Assembly (NCBI GenBank): GCA_026986775.1
Contig: JALSNX010000020.1
Coordinates: 36,232 to 100,231 of the forward strand
Source of the DNA: Caldifarciminota bacterium
GTDB taxonomy: Bacteria; Hydrothermota; Hydrothermia; UBA1063; CAJXJZ01
DNA: 64,000 nucleotides
Direction: 5' to 3'
The notes under the pieces were generated by a model, which had not been told where the DNA came from, did not search any database, and saw only the letters and a list, made by a program, of their open reading frames with translations. Positions 36,878 to 46,785 of the stretch are shown piece after piece. Positions within the stretch are counted from its first letter, which is position 1. Each line of letters opens with the position of its first letter. The position numbers and the translations under genes were made by a program.

Positions 36878-39493
36878 TCATTTTAAGATCATAACTTTTT
36901 TAAGCAAATGCTTTCCATTTTCAAGGTCAAAGGACACAAAGTATATTCCGCTGCGAGCTCCATTTAGATTGAGTTTGAGCATCTTACTTTCATCTCTGTT
37001 TAACAGAGAAGTAATCTCCCTTCCACTTGCGTCAAATACAGTTATGGATTTTACGGTTTCGGCTTCGGAAATAAAGAGTACATTACCTCTTACAATTGTA
37101 TTCATTTTGAATGAAGCGGCAGGCTTTGCTTTGTGCTCTGAAATACCTGTAATATCAAAGTTAATGCCTGAGACAGTTGAAGAGCTTATAGTTACTGCCT
37201 GAGCACCTGATGGGATGTTGTAGGGCACTCTCTCAATGTTAATGGGTGAATAAACCTGATTATACCAGAGTCCATATGGCCAGAGATATAAATAGTAGTT
37301 CCCGGGGATGAGTCCACCTATGTGATATGCTGATGTATCTGAAGTAGTAAATGCAGCCACCGGATAGCCCTCAGGATTGACAGCGATTACTGTGTAGTAT
37401 TCTCCGCTAAGAGGGTCGCTCCCATTCATAACAGAACCTTCTACAGCACCTGAAACCTTTGCGGTATTGAAGTTACATGTTGTAATTGAGTCTGCTACTA
37501 CTGCCACCTGTGTGGCACTACTGAAATTCTGACTTTCATCGTAGAATTCAAAGTGATATGGATTGTATTTAAGTGGTATATCCTCAGTAGTGTCGTAAGT
37601 TGAAATGGGTATCAGAATAATTCTATATGAGCCCTCAAATAAAACATCAGATCTGTATGTGCCGAATGAAGATAAATCATATAATAACGCTCTGTTGTCA
37701 TTATTTTTTACCATAAGAAGACTGAAGTCATAAGAAGTGGATGGTATTTTGTTCCCTGTCACTGAATCTGTAACGCTGCCAATAATTCTACCACCACTGT
37801 TTAAGGTTATGTAAAGGTCTATGCTATCACCCTGATTAAGGTTAATTCTTGTGGCACTTTCCCATGAATCCTGTCCATCATACCACTGGTCCATGTAAAG
37901 GAAGTAGAGGGTGTCATTTCCATATGGGTAAATGTACAGAACATAGGACCCTTCTGGTAGGTTTCTTACAACAAAAGTTCCACTATCGTTTGTTGTGACA
38001 GAAGTAACGTATTCATTTACATCTCCGAAATACACATCTATGTATGCCTTTACTCCGTCACCATCTGCGTTTGCCACTGTGCCTGAAATTATGCCTGTCC
38101 ATCCATAGAAATCAAAGTTTATTCCAGAGGTTGTATCTGGTGCTGTAACCAGAATGGTATCAGCTGTTTCAAAAGAGTGAGCATCTTTATACCACTGACC
38201 TGCTTCTATATCTGTAGGATACATGTATGCTTTATAGACACCAGTAGGCAAGTCTGTTCCAGTTGTAAAATTGCCATCAGGGGTACTGCCAAACTGCCCA
38301 TACACTAAATCACCTGTGTGACTGTCATAAACATCAAGATAGTAGGCTCCGGTATAACCATAGCCGTCTGTTCCTGTAATTGTACCTGAAATTGCGCCAC
38401 CTCTGTGGAAATTGAAGTTTATATTAAAAGTGGTATCCCCATCAGTAACGCTGATTGGATCTGCAACCTGTATGCTGTCTTTGTCGTTGTAAAATTGAGG
38501 GAGGTAATTTTTGGGGTCTATTCTCACCTTGTAGCTGCCTGTTGGAAGCTCGCTTATGGTATAAATTCCTGTAGAGGTATCATAGTCAAATGGAGCATAT
38601 ACATAAGCATCTGTATTGGCATCAAATACACCCACATAAGGCCACGGATCTTTGACAGTATCACCTGAATCAGTTAAGAGCAGACCAGTTATAACTCCTG
38701 TACCCGTTACTGTCCCCCCACCAGTTGGTACAAGGTTAACGTCAATACTGTCAAGAGTATCTCCCCATGCTGTAAATGTCAGCACACTGGCATCAAACCA
38801 GTTTGTTGTGTTGCCGTAAAAAGTGTTTTCATAGTAGGTTACGTAATACTTTATTTTTAAAGCACCTCTGTTGACTCCTTCAATAACGTACTGCCCAGAA
38901 TCGTTTGTAGAAAGAGGTTTCCAGATTGCTGTTTTGGAAAGGGTATCAATGATTGTTGCAGAACCGTAAGCATTTGCAATGGGAAGACCTGTTGAATCGT
39001 CATATAGTTTTCCCATAATCACATTGCCCGCTGGGATATGTAAGTTTAAACTGTCTGTATTCTGATTAAGCCATACAATTTCGGCATTTTCAATCCTTTC
39101 TGTTCCACCAGAGGATGTATAATAAAAAGTTGGGTACATATCACCCTGTGCTTCAAGTATATATGCACCCTGAGGTAGAGTATCTATGAACTCTCCATTA
39201 ATATCAGGATAAAGTGTTTTTATCACATATCCACTGTAGGCATCATAAACATAAACGTAGCAACCCGCTATAATTGGGTCATTATTTACGTCGTAAACTC
39301 TGCCCTCAATAGTGTAATAGGGGATACTTTTGTTTACATTCCTTTTCATCATAAGGGCGTTGATTTTTTCAATTTCCCCCTTTGCCCTGTATTCCTGTAT
39401 TTTTGAACTGATGGTTTTTATCCTGCCTATCACGTTTCTGGCAGGATGAGATGCTGCGAACATTATACCTATTACAAGGGTTAAGCCTGACAT
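36878..39493 (-). CDS. Large secreted protein with carboxypeptidase-regulatory-like repeats and sorting domain
   Basis: 871 residues with an AAAGGAGG site. A short signal-like N-terminus precedes about eight repeated beta-sandwich units of the carboxypeptidase regulatory/Cna-B-like type, marked by recurring phrases such as GTVANADGDGVKAYIDVY, GSVTDSVTGNKIPS and LPTGVYKAYMYP. The last 90 residues (SITVFDASGREITSLL ... SGIYFVSFDLENGKHLLKKVMILK-like) are a T9SS-type sorting tail. Probably a surface stalk or adhesin-like protein with no visible catalytic domain. It follows polX by 3 nt. Confidence 0.8.
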   Translation of the reverse strand: MSGLTLVIGIMFAASHPARNVIGRIKTISSKIQEYRAKGEIEKINALMMKRNVNKSIPYYTIEGRVYDVNNDPIIAGCYVYVYDAYSGYVIKTLYPDINGEFIDTLPQGAYILEAQGDMYPTFYYTSSGGTERIENAEIVWLNQNTDSLNLHIPAGNVIMGKLYDDSTGLPIANAYGSATIIDTLSKTAIWKPLSTNDSGQYVIEGVNRGALKIKYYVTYYENTFYGNTTNWFDASVLTFTAWGDTLDSIDVNLVPTGGGTVTGTGVITGLLLTDSGDTVKDPWPYVGVFDANTDAYVYAPFDYDTSTGIYTISELPTGSYKVRIDPKNYLPQFYNDKDSIQVADPISVTDGDTTFNINFNFHRGGAISGTITGTDGYGYTGAYYLDVYDSHTGDLVYGQFGSTPDGNFTTGTDLPTGVYKAYMYPTDIEAGQWYKDAHSFETADTILVTAPDTTSGINFDFYGWTGIISGTVANADGDGVKAYIDVYFGDVNEYVTSVTTNDSGTFVVRNLPEGSYVLYIYPYGNDTLYFLYMDQWYDGQDSWESATRINLNQGDSIDLYITLNSGGRIIGSVTDSVTGNKIPSTSYDFSLLMVKNNDNRALLYDLSSFGTYRSDVLFEGSYRIILIPISTYDTTEDIPLKYNPYHFEFYDESQNFSSATQVAVVADSITTCNFNTAKVSGAVEGSVMNGSDPLSGEYYTVIAVNPEGYPVAAFTTSDTSAYHIGGLIPGNYYLYLWPYGLWYNQVYSPINIERVPYNIPSGAQAVTISSSTVSGINFDITGISEHKAKPAASFKMNTIVRGNVLFISEAETVKSITVFDASGREITSLLNRDESKMLKLNLNGARSGIYFVSFDLENGKHLLKKVMILK

Positions 39494-39496
39494 AAT

Positions 39497-41218
39497 TTAC
39501 CTCCTTTGTTTCAATATTTTTAAAAGTTCATTTAAACTCAACGTGTTCAAAACGTCATCTTTTTCAAGCCATCCTCTGCGTGACACATAAACTCCAAGGT
39601 CCATCATCCACAACTGACCCAATTGGTGGGCGTCTGTGCCTATTGTTAATTTTATTCCAAGTTCTTTTGCCCGTTTTGACCATATATCGTTTAAGTCCAG
39701 TCTTTCGTAATGAGAGTTTATTTCTATGAATTTTCTCTCTTTTCGGGCTGTTTCAAGAACCCTTTCAAGGTCAACCCTGTAAGGCTCCCTTTTACCTATG
39801 AGCCTCCCTGTTGGATGCCCTATTGCATGAACATATGGATTTTGAAGTGCTTTCAAAATCCTTGGAGTAACATCTTCATATTTTGACCATGTATGTACCG
39901 ATGCCACCACAAAATCAAGTTCTCTGAGAACCTCATCGGGATAATCAAGTGAGCCATCCTGCAAAATATCTACCTCAGCGCCTTTAAGCAAAATCTGTTT
40001 ACCGTATTTTTCATTTATTTTTTCAATTTCACGGTTCTTTTCTTTTAACTTTTCAATGGTAAGCCCTCCTGCATATTTTGCGCTCTGCGAATGGTCACAT
40101 ACGGCAATATATTCATAGTTCATTTCAAGTGCCTTTTTTGCCAGTTCTTCAAGGGTTGCCGTACCGTCTGAATACTTTGAGTGAACATGTAAATCACCCT
40201 TTATATCCTTTCTTTCTATGAGGTGTGGCAGTTCGTGCTGCATGGCCTTTTCTATTTCTCCCCTGTCTTCTCTGAGTTCAGGGGGGATAAAATCAAGTCC
40301 TAAAATGCCATATACATCTTCTTCCTTTTCACCTGCCACTTTTTTACCTTCCTTGAAGACTCCGTATTCAGATATTTTGTAGCCCATCTGTTTGGCAAGT
40401 GTTCTTAAGTGAACATTATGTTGTTTGGAACCTGTAAAATACTGTAAGGCTGCCCCAAAAGATTCCTCTGGCACAACTCTCAGGTCCACCTGAATTCTGT
40501 CGTTAAATATGCAGGAACCTTTTGTCTCACCCTGAGCAAGTATTCTGGTAACATCAGGGTGATGGACGAATTTATCTATAACCTCGTGGCCGTGGATACT
40601 GACACATAGAATATCAATATCTCCAACGGTTTCTTTCCTTCGCCTGTATGAGCCGCATACCTCCACTTTTTTAACATGTTCAAAGGATGAAATCCACTTT
40701 TTAAGATTCTCCACAAATGGATATATTTCTCCCAGAGGTATGCGGTCCTGCATCTTAAAGTAAAGTTCAATAGATTTTTTGATATTTTCCACTTTTTTGG
40801 GACCCATACCTTTAAGTTTTGCTAAAGACCCGTCCTCTATAACCCTTTTTAAGTCATCAAGGTTCTTCACGCCGAGTTCATCGTATGCGTGTTTTATGGT
40901 TTTAGGACCGATACCCGGTATTTCAAGTAATTTTAGAATACCTTCAGGCACCTTTGAGGTGACTTCCTCATACTTTTTAAAGGTCCCCCTTTTAAGATAT
41001 TCTTCAATTTTGCCTGCAATCTTTTCGCCAACTCCGGGTAATGATTTTAAGCCTTCATACCCGTGTTCTTTATAGTATTCTTCAATGTCTTCGGGAAAGT
41101 TTTCAAGAAATCTTGCCACTTTTCTATATGCGCGGATTTTAAATGGATTTTCGTCCAAAAATTCCAGCGCATCCGCAAGTGTATCAAACATACGCGCAAG
41201 ACGTTTATTGTGATCCAT
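39497..41218 (-). CDS. polX: DNA polymerase X with PHP domain
   Basis: 573 residues, the normal length of bacterial PolX. In order: HhH/8-kDa domain (PGVGEKIAGKIEEYL, IPGIGPKTIKHAYDEL), nucleotidyltransferase palm with GSYRRRKETVGDIDIL carrying the catalytic Asp pair, and a C-terminal PHP domain (GDLHVHSKYSDGTATLEEL, VCDHS, EINSH, GTDAH) with 3'-5' exonuclease/AP-repair metal ligands. It fills gaps in base-excision repair. It lies between the sirtuin and the sorting-domain gene; a promoter close to its ATG is possible. Confidence 0.95.
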   Translation of the reverse strand: MDHNKRLARMFDTLADALEFLDENPFKIRAYRKVARFLENFPEDIEEYYKEHGYEGLKSLPGVGEKIAGKIEEYLKRGTFKKYEEVTSKVPEGILKLLEIPGIGPKTIKHAYDELGVKNLDDLKRVIEDGSLAKLKGMGPKKVENIKKSIELYFKMQDRIPLGEIYPFVENLKKWISSFEHVKKVEVCGSYRRRKETVGDIDILCVSIHGHEVIDKFVHHPDVTRILAQGETKGSCIFNDRIQVDLRVVPEESFGAALQYFTGSKQHNVHLRTLAKQMGYKISEYGVFKEGKKVAGEKEEDVYGILGLDFIPPELREDRGEIEKAMQHELPHLIERKDIKGDLHVHSKYSDGTATLEELAKKALEMNYEYIAVCDHSQSAKYAGGLTIEKLKEKNREIEKINEKYGKQILLKGAEVDILQDGSLDYPDEVLRELDFVVASVHTWSKYEDVTPRILKALQNPYVHAIGHPTGRLIGKREPYRVDLERVLETARKERKFIEINSHYERLDLNDIWSKRAKELGIKLTIGTDAHQLGQLWMMDLGVYVSRRGWLEKDDVLNTLSLNELLKILKQRR

Positions 41219-41227
41219 TGTAATACT

Positions 41228-41256
41228 ATGTTAAATCAAGCCATGCGTAGGGTCAA
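41228..41256 (-). promoter_or_regulatory. Possible promoter of polX
   Basis: On the minus strand TTGACC (41251-41256) and TAACAT (41228-41233) are 17 nt apart; the -10 ends 9 nt before the ATG. The -10 is weak, so this is tentative. Confidence 0.35.
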
Positions 41257-41271
41257 TTGGTAGTTATTATG

Positions 41272-42030
41272 TTAAGTTAAGTTAAGCATTCTCATCAATT
41301 TTTCGCACACCGCTACTATGTCATCTTCTATTTTCAAAGTTGCATAATTATCCAGCGCTGTTTCTCCCTTTGTTATTATTACCATGGGGGTTCCTCTTGT
41401 AATGCCGTACATGGGAATATACCCTGCAGGAAATACTGCCAGGCTTGAACCTATGACCATTATTAATTCAGCCTCTTTTGCTGCTTTTTGTGCGCGCATA
41501 AGGGCATCTTCCGGTAGAGGTTCTTTGAAAAAGACAAAATCAGGCCTTAAAACTCCACCGCATTTGCATTTTGCAATTTCTCTTTTTTCAATGAACGGCA
41601 TTACCTCATCAAGTTCATATTTTTTTCCACATTTTATACATGTCCATGTTTTCATTGAGCCGTGCAGGTTGGCTATTTTTAAAGAGCCCGCTTTTTCATG
41701 GAGCATATCTATATTCTGGGTTGCTATAAGGCTGATTTTTCCCACATCCTCTAATTTCTTGAGACAGATATGGGCTGTATTGGGCTTTGCATTCACAACC
41801 ACAGGTGCAAGTTCAAACATCAGATTATACAGAATTGATGGTTCTTTGTGAAACACATCAATATCAAAGACGATTTCAGGATATCTGGAATAAATACCAC
41901 TTCCACTCCGAAAATCAGGAATACCGCTTTTTGTGCTTATTCCTGCACCTGTTAAAACGAAAACCCTTTTTGAGTTTTCTATTAGATTTGCAAGTTCATT
42001 GATTTTTTGTTCGCTCTGGAAATTATTCAT
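41272..42030 (-). CDS. cobB: NAD-dependent protein deacylase (Sir2 family)
   Basis: 252 residues. TGAGISTKSGIPDFRS, TQNIDMLHEKAG and the catalytic-His region NLHGS are intact. Four cysteines for structural zinc appear in CIKCGKKY and CKCGG. The FFKEPLP segment follows. It removes acetyl or related groups from lysines, consuming NAD. It diverges from a lysine-catabolism operon across a 55-bp gap packed with two promoters. Its -10 ends 7 nt before the ATG. Confidence 0.93.
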   Translation of the reverse strand: MNNFQSEQKINELANLIENSKRVFVLTGAGISTKSGIPDFRSGSGIYSRYPEIVFDIDVFHKEPSILYNLMFELAPVVVNAKPNTAHICLKKLEDVGKISLIATQNIDMLHEKAGSLKIANLHGSMKTWTCIKCGKKYELDEVMPFIEKREIAKCKCGGVLRPDFVFFKEPLPEDALMRAQKAAKEAELIMVIGSSLAVFPAGYIPMYGITRGTPMVIITKGETALDNYATLKIEDDIVAVCEKLMRMLNLT

Positions 42031-42037
42031 GCTTTAT

Positions 42038-42066
42038 ATTATATTACTGGTTTTTAAAACCCGCAA
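42038..42066 (-). promoter_or_regulatory. Promoter of the sirtuin gene
   Basis: On the minus strand TTGCGG (42061-42066) and TATAAT (42038-42043) are 17 nt apart. The -10 ends 7 nt before the ATG at 42030. It overlaps the oppositely directed promoter at 42051-42079. Confidence 0.6.
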
Positions 42067-42079
42067 ATTGTATTATAAT
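42051..42079 (+). promoter_or_regulatory. Promoter of the saccharopine-pathway operon
   Basis: TATAAT (42074-42079) ends 6 nt before the ATG at 42086, with TTTTTA (42051-42056) 17 nt upstream. The start codon coincides with the predicted +1 position. Confidence 0.55.
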
Positions 42080-42085
42080 ATAAGG

Positions 42086-43384
42086 ATGAGGCTTCTTGGA
42101 ATACGACGGGAGACCAAAAATAAGTGGGAGAGAAGGGTACCTCTTGTGCCTCACGATGTGCATGAACTACGAAAGAGGCACAGAATAATGACACTTATTG
42201 AACCGTCTGAACTCAGAATATTTCCTGAAGATGAGTATGTGAAAAATGGTGCGAATGTGGTTGAGAATTTGAAAGAGGCACATTACATTTTTGGAGTGAA
42301 AGAGATACCGCCTGATTACTTTGAGAAGAACAAGGTGTATGTGTTCTTCTCTCATACCATAAAAGGTCAAAAATACAATATGCCCATGCTCAAAAGGATG
42401 CTTGAACTCAAAGATACTCTTATAGACTATGAATTAATAAAGGATGAAAACGGTAAAAGGCTTATATTTTTTGGCTATCATGCAGGCCTTGCAGGTGCCA
42501 TAGATACCTTATGGGCATATGGTCAGAGATTACTGAAGGAAGGCCTTAAAACCCCATTTGCCCGTATAAAGAGGGCCTATGAGTATGGCAGAATGGATAA
42601 AGTGGAGATGCATCTTAAGGATATAGGGGAGCAAATCGCAGAGGAGGGACTTCCACCTGAGATTTCTCCCATGATAGTGGGTATCACAGGGAGGGGAAAT
42701 GTTTCAAAGGGGGTACAGGATATTATAAAGTTTTTCCCTTATGAAGAAATAGAAGCAAGATGTATCAAAGAGGCAGTAAGAGAGAGAAAAAATGATAGAA
42801 TTTTTATGGTAGTGTTCAGGCCTGAAGAGAGAGTAAAGCATAGGTTTGGTGAACTCTTTTCAAGGGAGGATTACTATGCCCATCCTGAGCATTATGAATC
42901 AAGGATGCCTGAATATCTACCGTATTTGAATATACTTTTTAACGGTATTTACTGGGAAGAGAGATTCCCCAGACTTGTAACAAAGGCCCATATTAAGGAA
43001 CTTTTCAGTAAGTATGAAAATCCAAAACTCAAAGTTGTTGGTGATATTACCTGTGATATAGGTGGCTCAATAGAGTTTACATTAAAAGCAACTGACCCTG
43101 GTAATCCGTGTTTTGTTTATGACCCGTTTTCAGATACCATCGTAGATGGTGTTGAAGGAAGGGGAGTTGTTGTTATGGCTGTGGATAACCTTCCGGCGGA
43201 ACTGGCCTATGATGCATCCATATTTTTCAGTCACCAATTAAAACCTTTTGTGCCTTACATAGTGAGAGCAAACTATGACGTTAAATTCAAGCGCTTGAAT
43301 CTTCCTGATGAGATTAAAAATGCTGTTATTGTGCTAAACGGGGAACTTACTCCAAACTTTAAATACCTTGAAAAGTACCTATAA
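42086..43384 (+). CDS. Lysine-ketoglutarate reductase-like protein (AlaDH/PNT-type)
   Basis: 432 residues from the ATG at 42086, chosen because the family begins LGIRRETKNKWERRVPLVP; a longer frame runs back through the sirtuin gene and is rejected. This N-terminus, with KEIPPDYFEKNKVYVFFSHTIKGQ, matches the reductase half of eukaryotic AASS. IVGITGRGNVSKGVQ is the dinucleotide-binding loop. It would condense lysine and 2-oxoglutarate to saccharopine with NADPH. A saccharopine dehydrogenase follows 17 nt later, which strongly supports the role. Confidence 0.85.
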   Translation: MRLLGIRRETKNKWERRVPLVPHDVHELRKRHRIMTLIEPSELRIFPEDEYVKNGANVVENLKEAHYIFGVKEIPPDYFEKNKVYVFFSHTIKGQKYNMPMLKRMLELKDTLIDYELIKDENGKRLIFFGYHAGLAGAIDTLWAYGQRLLKEGLKTPFARIKRAYEYGRMDKVEMHLKDIGEQIAEEGLPPEISPMIVGITGRGNVSKGVQDIIKFFPYEEIEARCIKEAVRERKNDRIFMVVFRPEERVKHRFGELFSREDYYAHPEHYESRMPEYLPYLNILFNGIYWEERFPRLVTKAHIKELFSKYENPKLKVVGDITCDIGGSIEFTLKATDPGNPCFVYDPFSDTIVDGVEGRGVVVMAVDNLPAELAYDASIFFSHQLKPFVPYIVRANYDVKFKRLNLPDEIKNAVIVLNGELTPNFKYLEKYL

Positions 43385-43401
43385 TACAGGAGGCTGAAAA
43401 A

Positions 43402-44706
43402 ATGGAAAAGAAAGTCCTGGTGCTTGGCGCCGGGATGGTAACAAAGCCCATGATAAGGTATTTTGCGGAGAAGACAGATTACTCCGTGATAGTGGCATCC
43501 AGAACAAAAAAGCACATAGACGAACTCATAAGTGGCTATGACAGGATAAAGGGTATTGTTTGGGAGGCTCATGATATAGAAGGGCTGAAAAATCTTGTGA
43601 AAGAGGCAGATATAGTCCTGAGTTTTCTCCCGTATATATACCACATTGAAGTGGCTAAACTCTGTGTTGAGCACAGGAAGCCTCTTGTGACCACTTCCTA
43701 TGTGAAGGAGGAGATGGCAGAACTTGACAAACCCGCTCAGGAAAAAGGTGTTCTTCTTTTGAATGAGATAGGACTTGACCCTGGCATTGACCACATGACA
43801 GCGCAGATGATTATTGATAGGGCTCACAGTGAAAATGGGAAGATTTTGGAGTTCTATTCTTATTGTGGAGCACTACCTGCACCTCAGTATGCGGATAACC
43901 CTTTAAGATACAAGTTTTCCTGGAGTCCGGAAGGTGTTCTTCGTGCAGGAAATAACAGTGCAAGATACCTCAAAGATGGAAGAATTGTGGAGGTTTCCAG
44001 TGATGAACTTTTTAATCACAGATGGAGCGAGCACGTAAATGGAGTGGGTGAACTTGAGGTATATCCAAATAGAGACTCATTAATTTACAGGGATAAATAC
44101 CATATAAGTGAAGTAAGGACACTAATAAGGGGTACATTCAGGTACCCTGGATGGTGTGAAACACAGATTTATCTTAAAAAATTGCATCTTACTGAGGAAG
44201 GCGTTAAAGTGCCTCCTGGTATAAATACATGGATAGAACTCATAAATTTTAAACTTAGAGAACTCAATGAATCCATCCCTGACCATATTCTTGATAAATT
44301 GAAGTGGCTTGGACTTTTTGAAGACAAAGAACTTTATTGTACTGATTGTACTATATTTGAAAACTTTGTCACACTGCTTAAAGAGAAACTCTCATACAGG
44401 GAAGGAGAGAAGGATATAATAGTTCTCAAACACAGAATAATTATTGAAAAAGATGGCAGAAAAAAGGTACATATAGTCAGTCTGATTTCAGAAGGTGTTA
44501 TAGGTGAAGAGACAGCAGTTGCAAAGACGGTATCTTTGCCTGCCACGATAGCGGCAGACCTTATTTTACGGGGAGAAATTGACCTTAAAGGTGTATGGAT
44601 ACCAACGCACCCTGTTATTTATGAGAAGGTTTTAAAGGAACTTGAAAATGAAGGAATAAAACCTGTGTATGAAGAATACATACTGGAGGATGCTGTAGAG
44701 AAATAA
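43402..44706 (+). CDS. Saccharopine dehydrogenase (glutamate-forming)
   Basis: 434 residues behind an AGGAGG site. The NAD-binding motif VLGAGMVTKPMIRYF, LSFLPYIYH, EIGLDPGIDHM and the ATVAKTVSLPATIAAD-like C-terminus (AVAKTVSLPATIAADLIL) match the saccharopine dehydrogenase half of AASS. It oxidises saccharopine to aminoadipate semialdehyde and glutamate. Paired with the reductase upstream, it makes a two-step lysine route; downstream steps, such as a semialdehyde dehydrogenase, are not in the window. Confidence 0.9.
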   Translation: MEKKVLVLGAGMVTKPMIRYFAEKTDYSVIVASRTKKHIDELISGYDRIKGIVWEAHDIEGLKNLVKEADIVLSFLPYIYHIEVAKLCVEHRKPLVTTSYVKEEMAELDKPAQEKGVLLLNEIGLDPGIDHMTAQMIIDRAHSENGKILEFYSYCGALPAPQYADNPLRYKFSWSPEGVLRAGNNSARYLKDGRIVEVSSDELFNHRWSEHVNGVGELEVYPNRDSLIYRDKYHISEVRTLIRGTFRYPGWCETQIYLKKLHLTEEGVKVPPGINTWIELINFKLRELNESIPDHILDKLKWLGLFEDKELYCTDCTIFENFVTLLKEKLSYREGEKDIIVLKHRIIIEKDGRKKVHIVSLISEGVIGEETAVAKTVSLPATIAADLILRGEIDLKGVWIPTHPVIYEKVLKELENEGIKPVYEEYILEDAVEK

Positions 44707-44715
44707 GGAGAATTT

Positions 44716-46785
44716 ATGGACTTTCGGATATATAAACACCCTGTTCTAAATGTTGAGGAAAGGGAGGATATTCCCTTTTATTTTAACGGCGAGAAACTGT
44801 ACGGTAAGAGGGGTGATACCATTGCTGCCGCATTGTTTGCCAATGGAATAAATGTTTTTGGACATCACTATAAGGATAATTCTCCCCAGGGTCTTTTCTG
44901 TGCCAACGGACAGTGTGACCAGTGTAAAGTGATTGCCAATGGCAGGGTTGTTAAGTCATGTATGACACTTCTTGAACCAGAAATGAAGGTCTACAGACTG
45001 GATGGGCTTCCTGAGCTTCCGGATGAAGATATAAAACCAGAGTTCAATGAGATTAAAGAGTATCATTATACGGTATTGATTATTGGTGGTGGTCCGGCCG
45101 GGCTTGCTGCTGCTAAAGAGCTCGGTGCAAGAGGGGTGAAAACACTCATTGTGGATGACAAGCATAAACTTGGTGGAAAACTCATTCTCCAGACTCATAA
45201 GTTTTTCGGTTCAGTGGATGCATGCTATGCAGGTACCCGTGGAACAGAGATTGCAGAGATAATGGAAAAAGATGTAAGAAAGCACAATTCAATAGATGTC
45301 TGGCTCAATTCCACTGCTTTGTGGGTTTTCAGTGATAAGAAAGTTGGAATACTCAAAGAGGGAAAAGAGTATGTCCTTGTAAAGCCTGATATTCTCCTTG
45401 TTGCATCAGGAGCAAGGGAGAAGTTTCTTCCATTTGTGGGTAATACCCTTCCAGGGGTATATGGTGCAGGAGCACTGCAGACGCTCATTAACCGTGATCT
45501 TGTAAAGCCATCTCAAAAGATTTTTGTAATAGGTGGGGGCAATGTTGGGCTCATTGCGGCATATCATGCGCTTCAGGCAGGTATTGAGGTTACCGGTCTG
45601 TGTGAAATCATGCCTGAGGTGGGTGGATATGTTGTGCACAAGGAAAAACTCTTAAAATTGGGGGTTCCGGTTTATACTTCCCATACTGTTTTAAAGGCAG
45701 AAGGGAAGGAGCATGTGGAAAGAGTTATTATAGCTGAAGTTGATGATAAATTTAAGCCTGTTAAGGGAACAGAAAAGGTAATAGAATGCGATACCATTCT
45801 TGTTGCCGTTGGACTTGACCCCATAAATGAATTTGCTGAAAGAGCAAAGCAATTTGGGTTTAAGGTTTATGTTGCTGGTGATGCAGAGGAGATAGCTGAG
45901 GCTTCCAGCGCAATTTTCTCTGGAAGAATCAGGGGGCTGGAGATTTTGAGAGAACTTGGATTGTATCAAAAAGAGATACCGGAGGAGTTTTATAAGACTC
46001 AGGAGATATTAAAATCCCGGCCAGGTAAAAAGTTTTATGAAGTAAAGCTCCCCTCTGAGAAAAAAGGTGTTTATCCTGTTATAAACTGTGTCCAGGAGAT
46101 ACCATGTAATCCGTGTGAGGTTGTTTGTCCCAAAAATTCAATAAAAATAGGGGAACCCATAACAAATGTGCCTGAATATACAGGTGGTTGTATAGGTTGT
46201 GAAATCTGTGTGGCAAAATGTCCGGGTCTCGCCATAACCCTCGTTGACTGGCGCAAGGGGGATCCAATTGTAACGGTGCCTTTTGAGTTTGAACCGGATG
46301 ATTATTTCAAGGTGGGGGATCTGGTGGATGTTACGGATAGACTGGGCAATCTACTTGGGAAGGCTGAGGTTGTGCGTATAAGGAGAAGAACAGTATCTAA
46401 AGGCACCAGAATAATCAAGTTAAAAGTGAATCGCAACATAGCGGAGAGGGTTGCAGGTATAAGGATTCAAAAGCCTTTTGAACCATCCTTGCCAGAAGAA
46501 AGCATGGATATCATTCCGGATGATGCCATAGTTTGCAGGTGTGAGAGAGTTACAGCCGGTGAGATAAGAAAACTCATAAGGGAAGGCGTGAGGGATATGA
46601 ACGAGATTAAAGCCCTTACCCGTGCTGGAATGGGTGCCTGCGGTGGAAAGACCTGCACCAATCTTATAAAAAGAATTTTCAGGGAGGAAGGTATAACGGA
46701 TTTTGAGGTTTTCACAAAGAGGCCGCTTTTTATTGAGCTTCCTGTAGCACATCTTGCCAATCTAAAGGAGAAGAGGAATGGATAA
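44716..46785 (+). CDS. Flavoprotein dehydrogenase alpha subunit with fused Fe-S domains (PDH/sarcosine oxidase-like)
   Basis: 689 residues. Domain order: [2Fe-2S] Fer2_4 (CANGQCDQC ... C, about 55-80), FAD Rossmann GGGPAGLAAAKEL (about 123), NAD-type GGGNVGLIAAYH (about 275), a two-cluster 4Fe-4S ferredoxin (IPCNPCEVVCPKNSI, GCIGCEICVAKCPG), then a BFD-like [2Fe-2S] domain (CRCERVTAGEIRKLI, GACGGKTC). This is the alpha subunit of dye-linked L-proline dehydrogenase/sarcosine oxidase/HcnB-type enzymes, here with the ferredoxin fused in. It overlaps the beta subunit by 8 bp. Substrate unknown; an amino or imino acid is likely. Confidence 0.85.
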   Translation: MDFRIYKHPVLNVEEREDIPFYFNGEKLYGKRGDTIAAALFANGINVFGHHYKDNSPQGLFCANGQCDQCKVIANGRVVKSCMTLLEPEMKVYRLDGLPELPDEDIKPEFNEIKEYHYTVLIIGGGPAGLAAAKELGARGVKTLIVDDKHKLGGKLILQTHKFFGSVDACYAGTRGTEIAEIMEKDVRKHNSIDVWLNSTALWVFSDKKVGILKEGKEYVLVKPDILLVASGAREKFLPFVGNTLPGVYGAGALQTLINRDLVKPSQKIFVIGGGNVGLIAAYHALQAGIEVTGLCEIMPEVGGYVVHKEKLLKLGVPVYTSHTVLKAEGKEHVERVIIAEVDDKFKPVKGTEKVIECDTILVAVGLDPINEFAERAKQFGFKVYVAGDAEEIAEASSAIFSGRIRGLEILRELGLYQKEIPEEFYKTQEILKSRPGKKFYEVKLPSEKKGVYPVINCVQEIPCNPCEVVCPKNSIKIGEPITNVPEYTGGCIGCEICVAKCPGLAITLVDWRKGDPIVTVPFEFEPDDYFKVGDLVDVTDRLGNLLGKAEVVRIRRRTVSKGTRIIKLKVNRNIAERVAGIRIQKPFEPSLPEESMDIIPDDAIVCRCERVTAGEIRKLIREGVRDMNEIKALTRAGMGACGGKTCTNLIKRIFREEGITDFEVFTKRPLFIELPVAHLANLKEKRNG

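Noticed and set aside
41933..42085. A 51-codon N-terminal extension of the lysine-ketoglutarate reductase
   Set aside because: It runs antisense through the sirtuin gene, is unlike the family's N-terminus, and lies upstream of the predicted transcription start.
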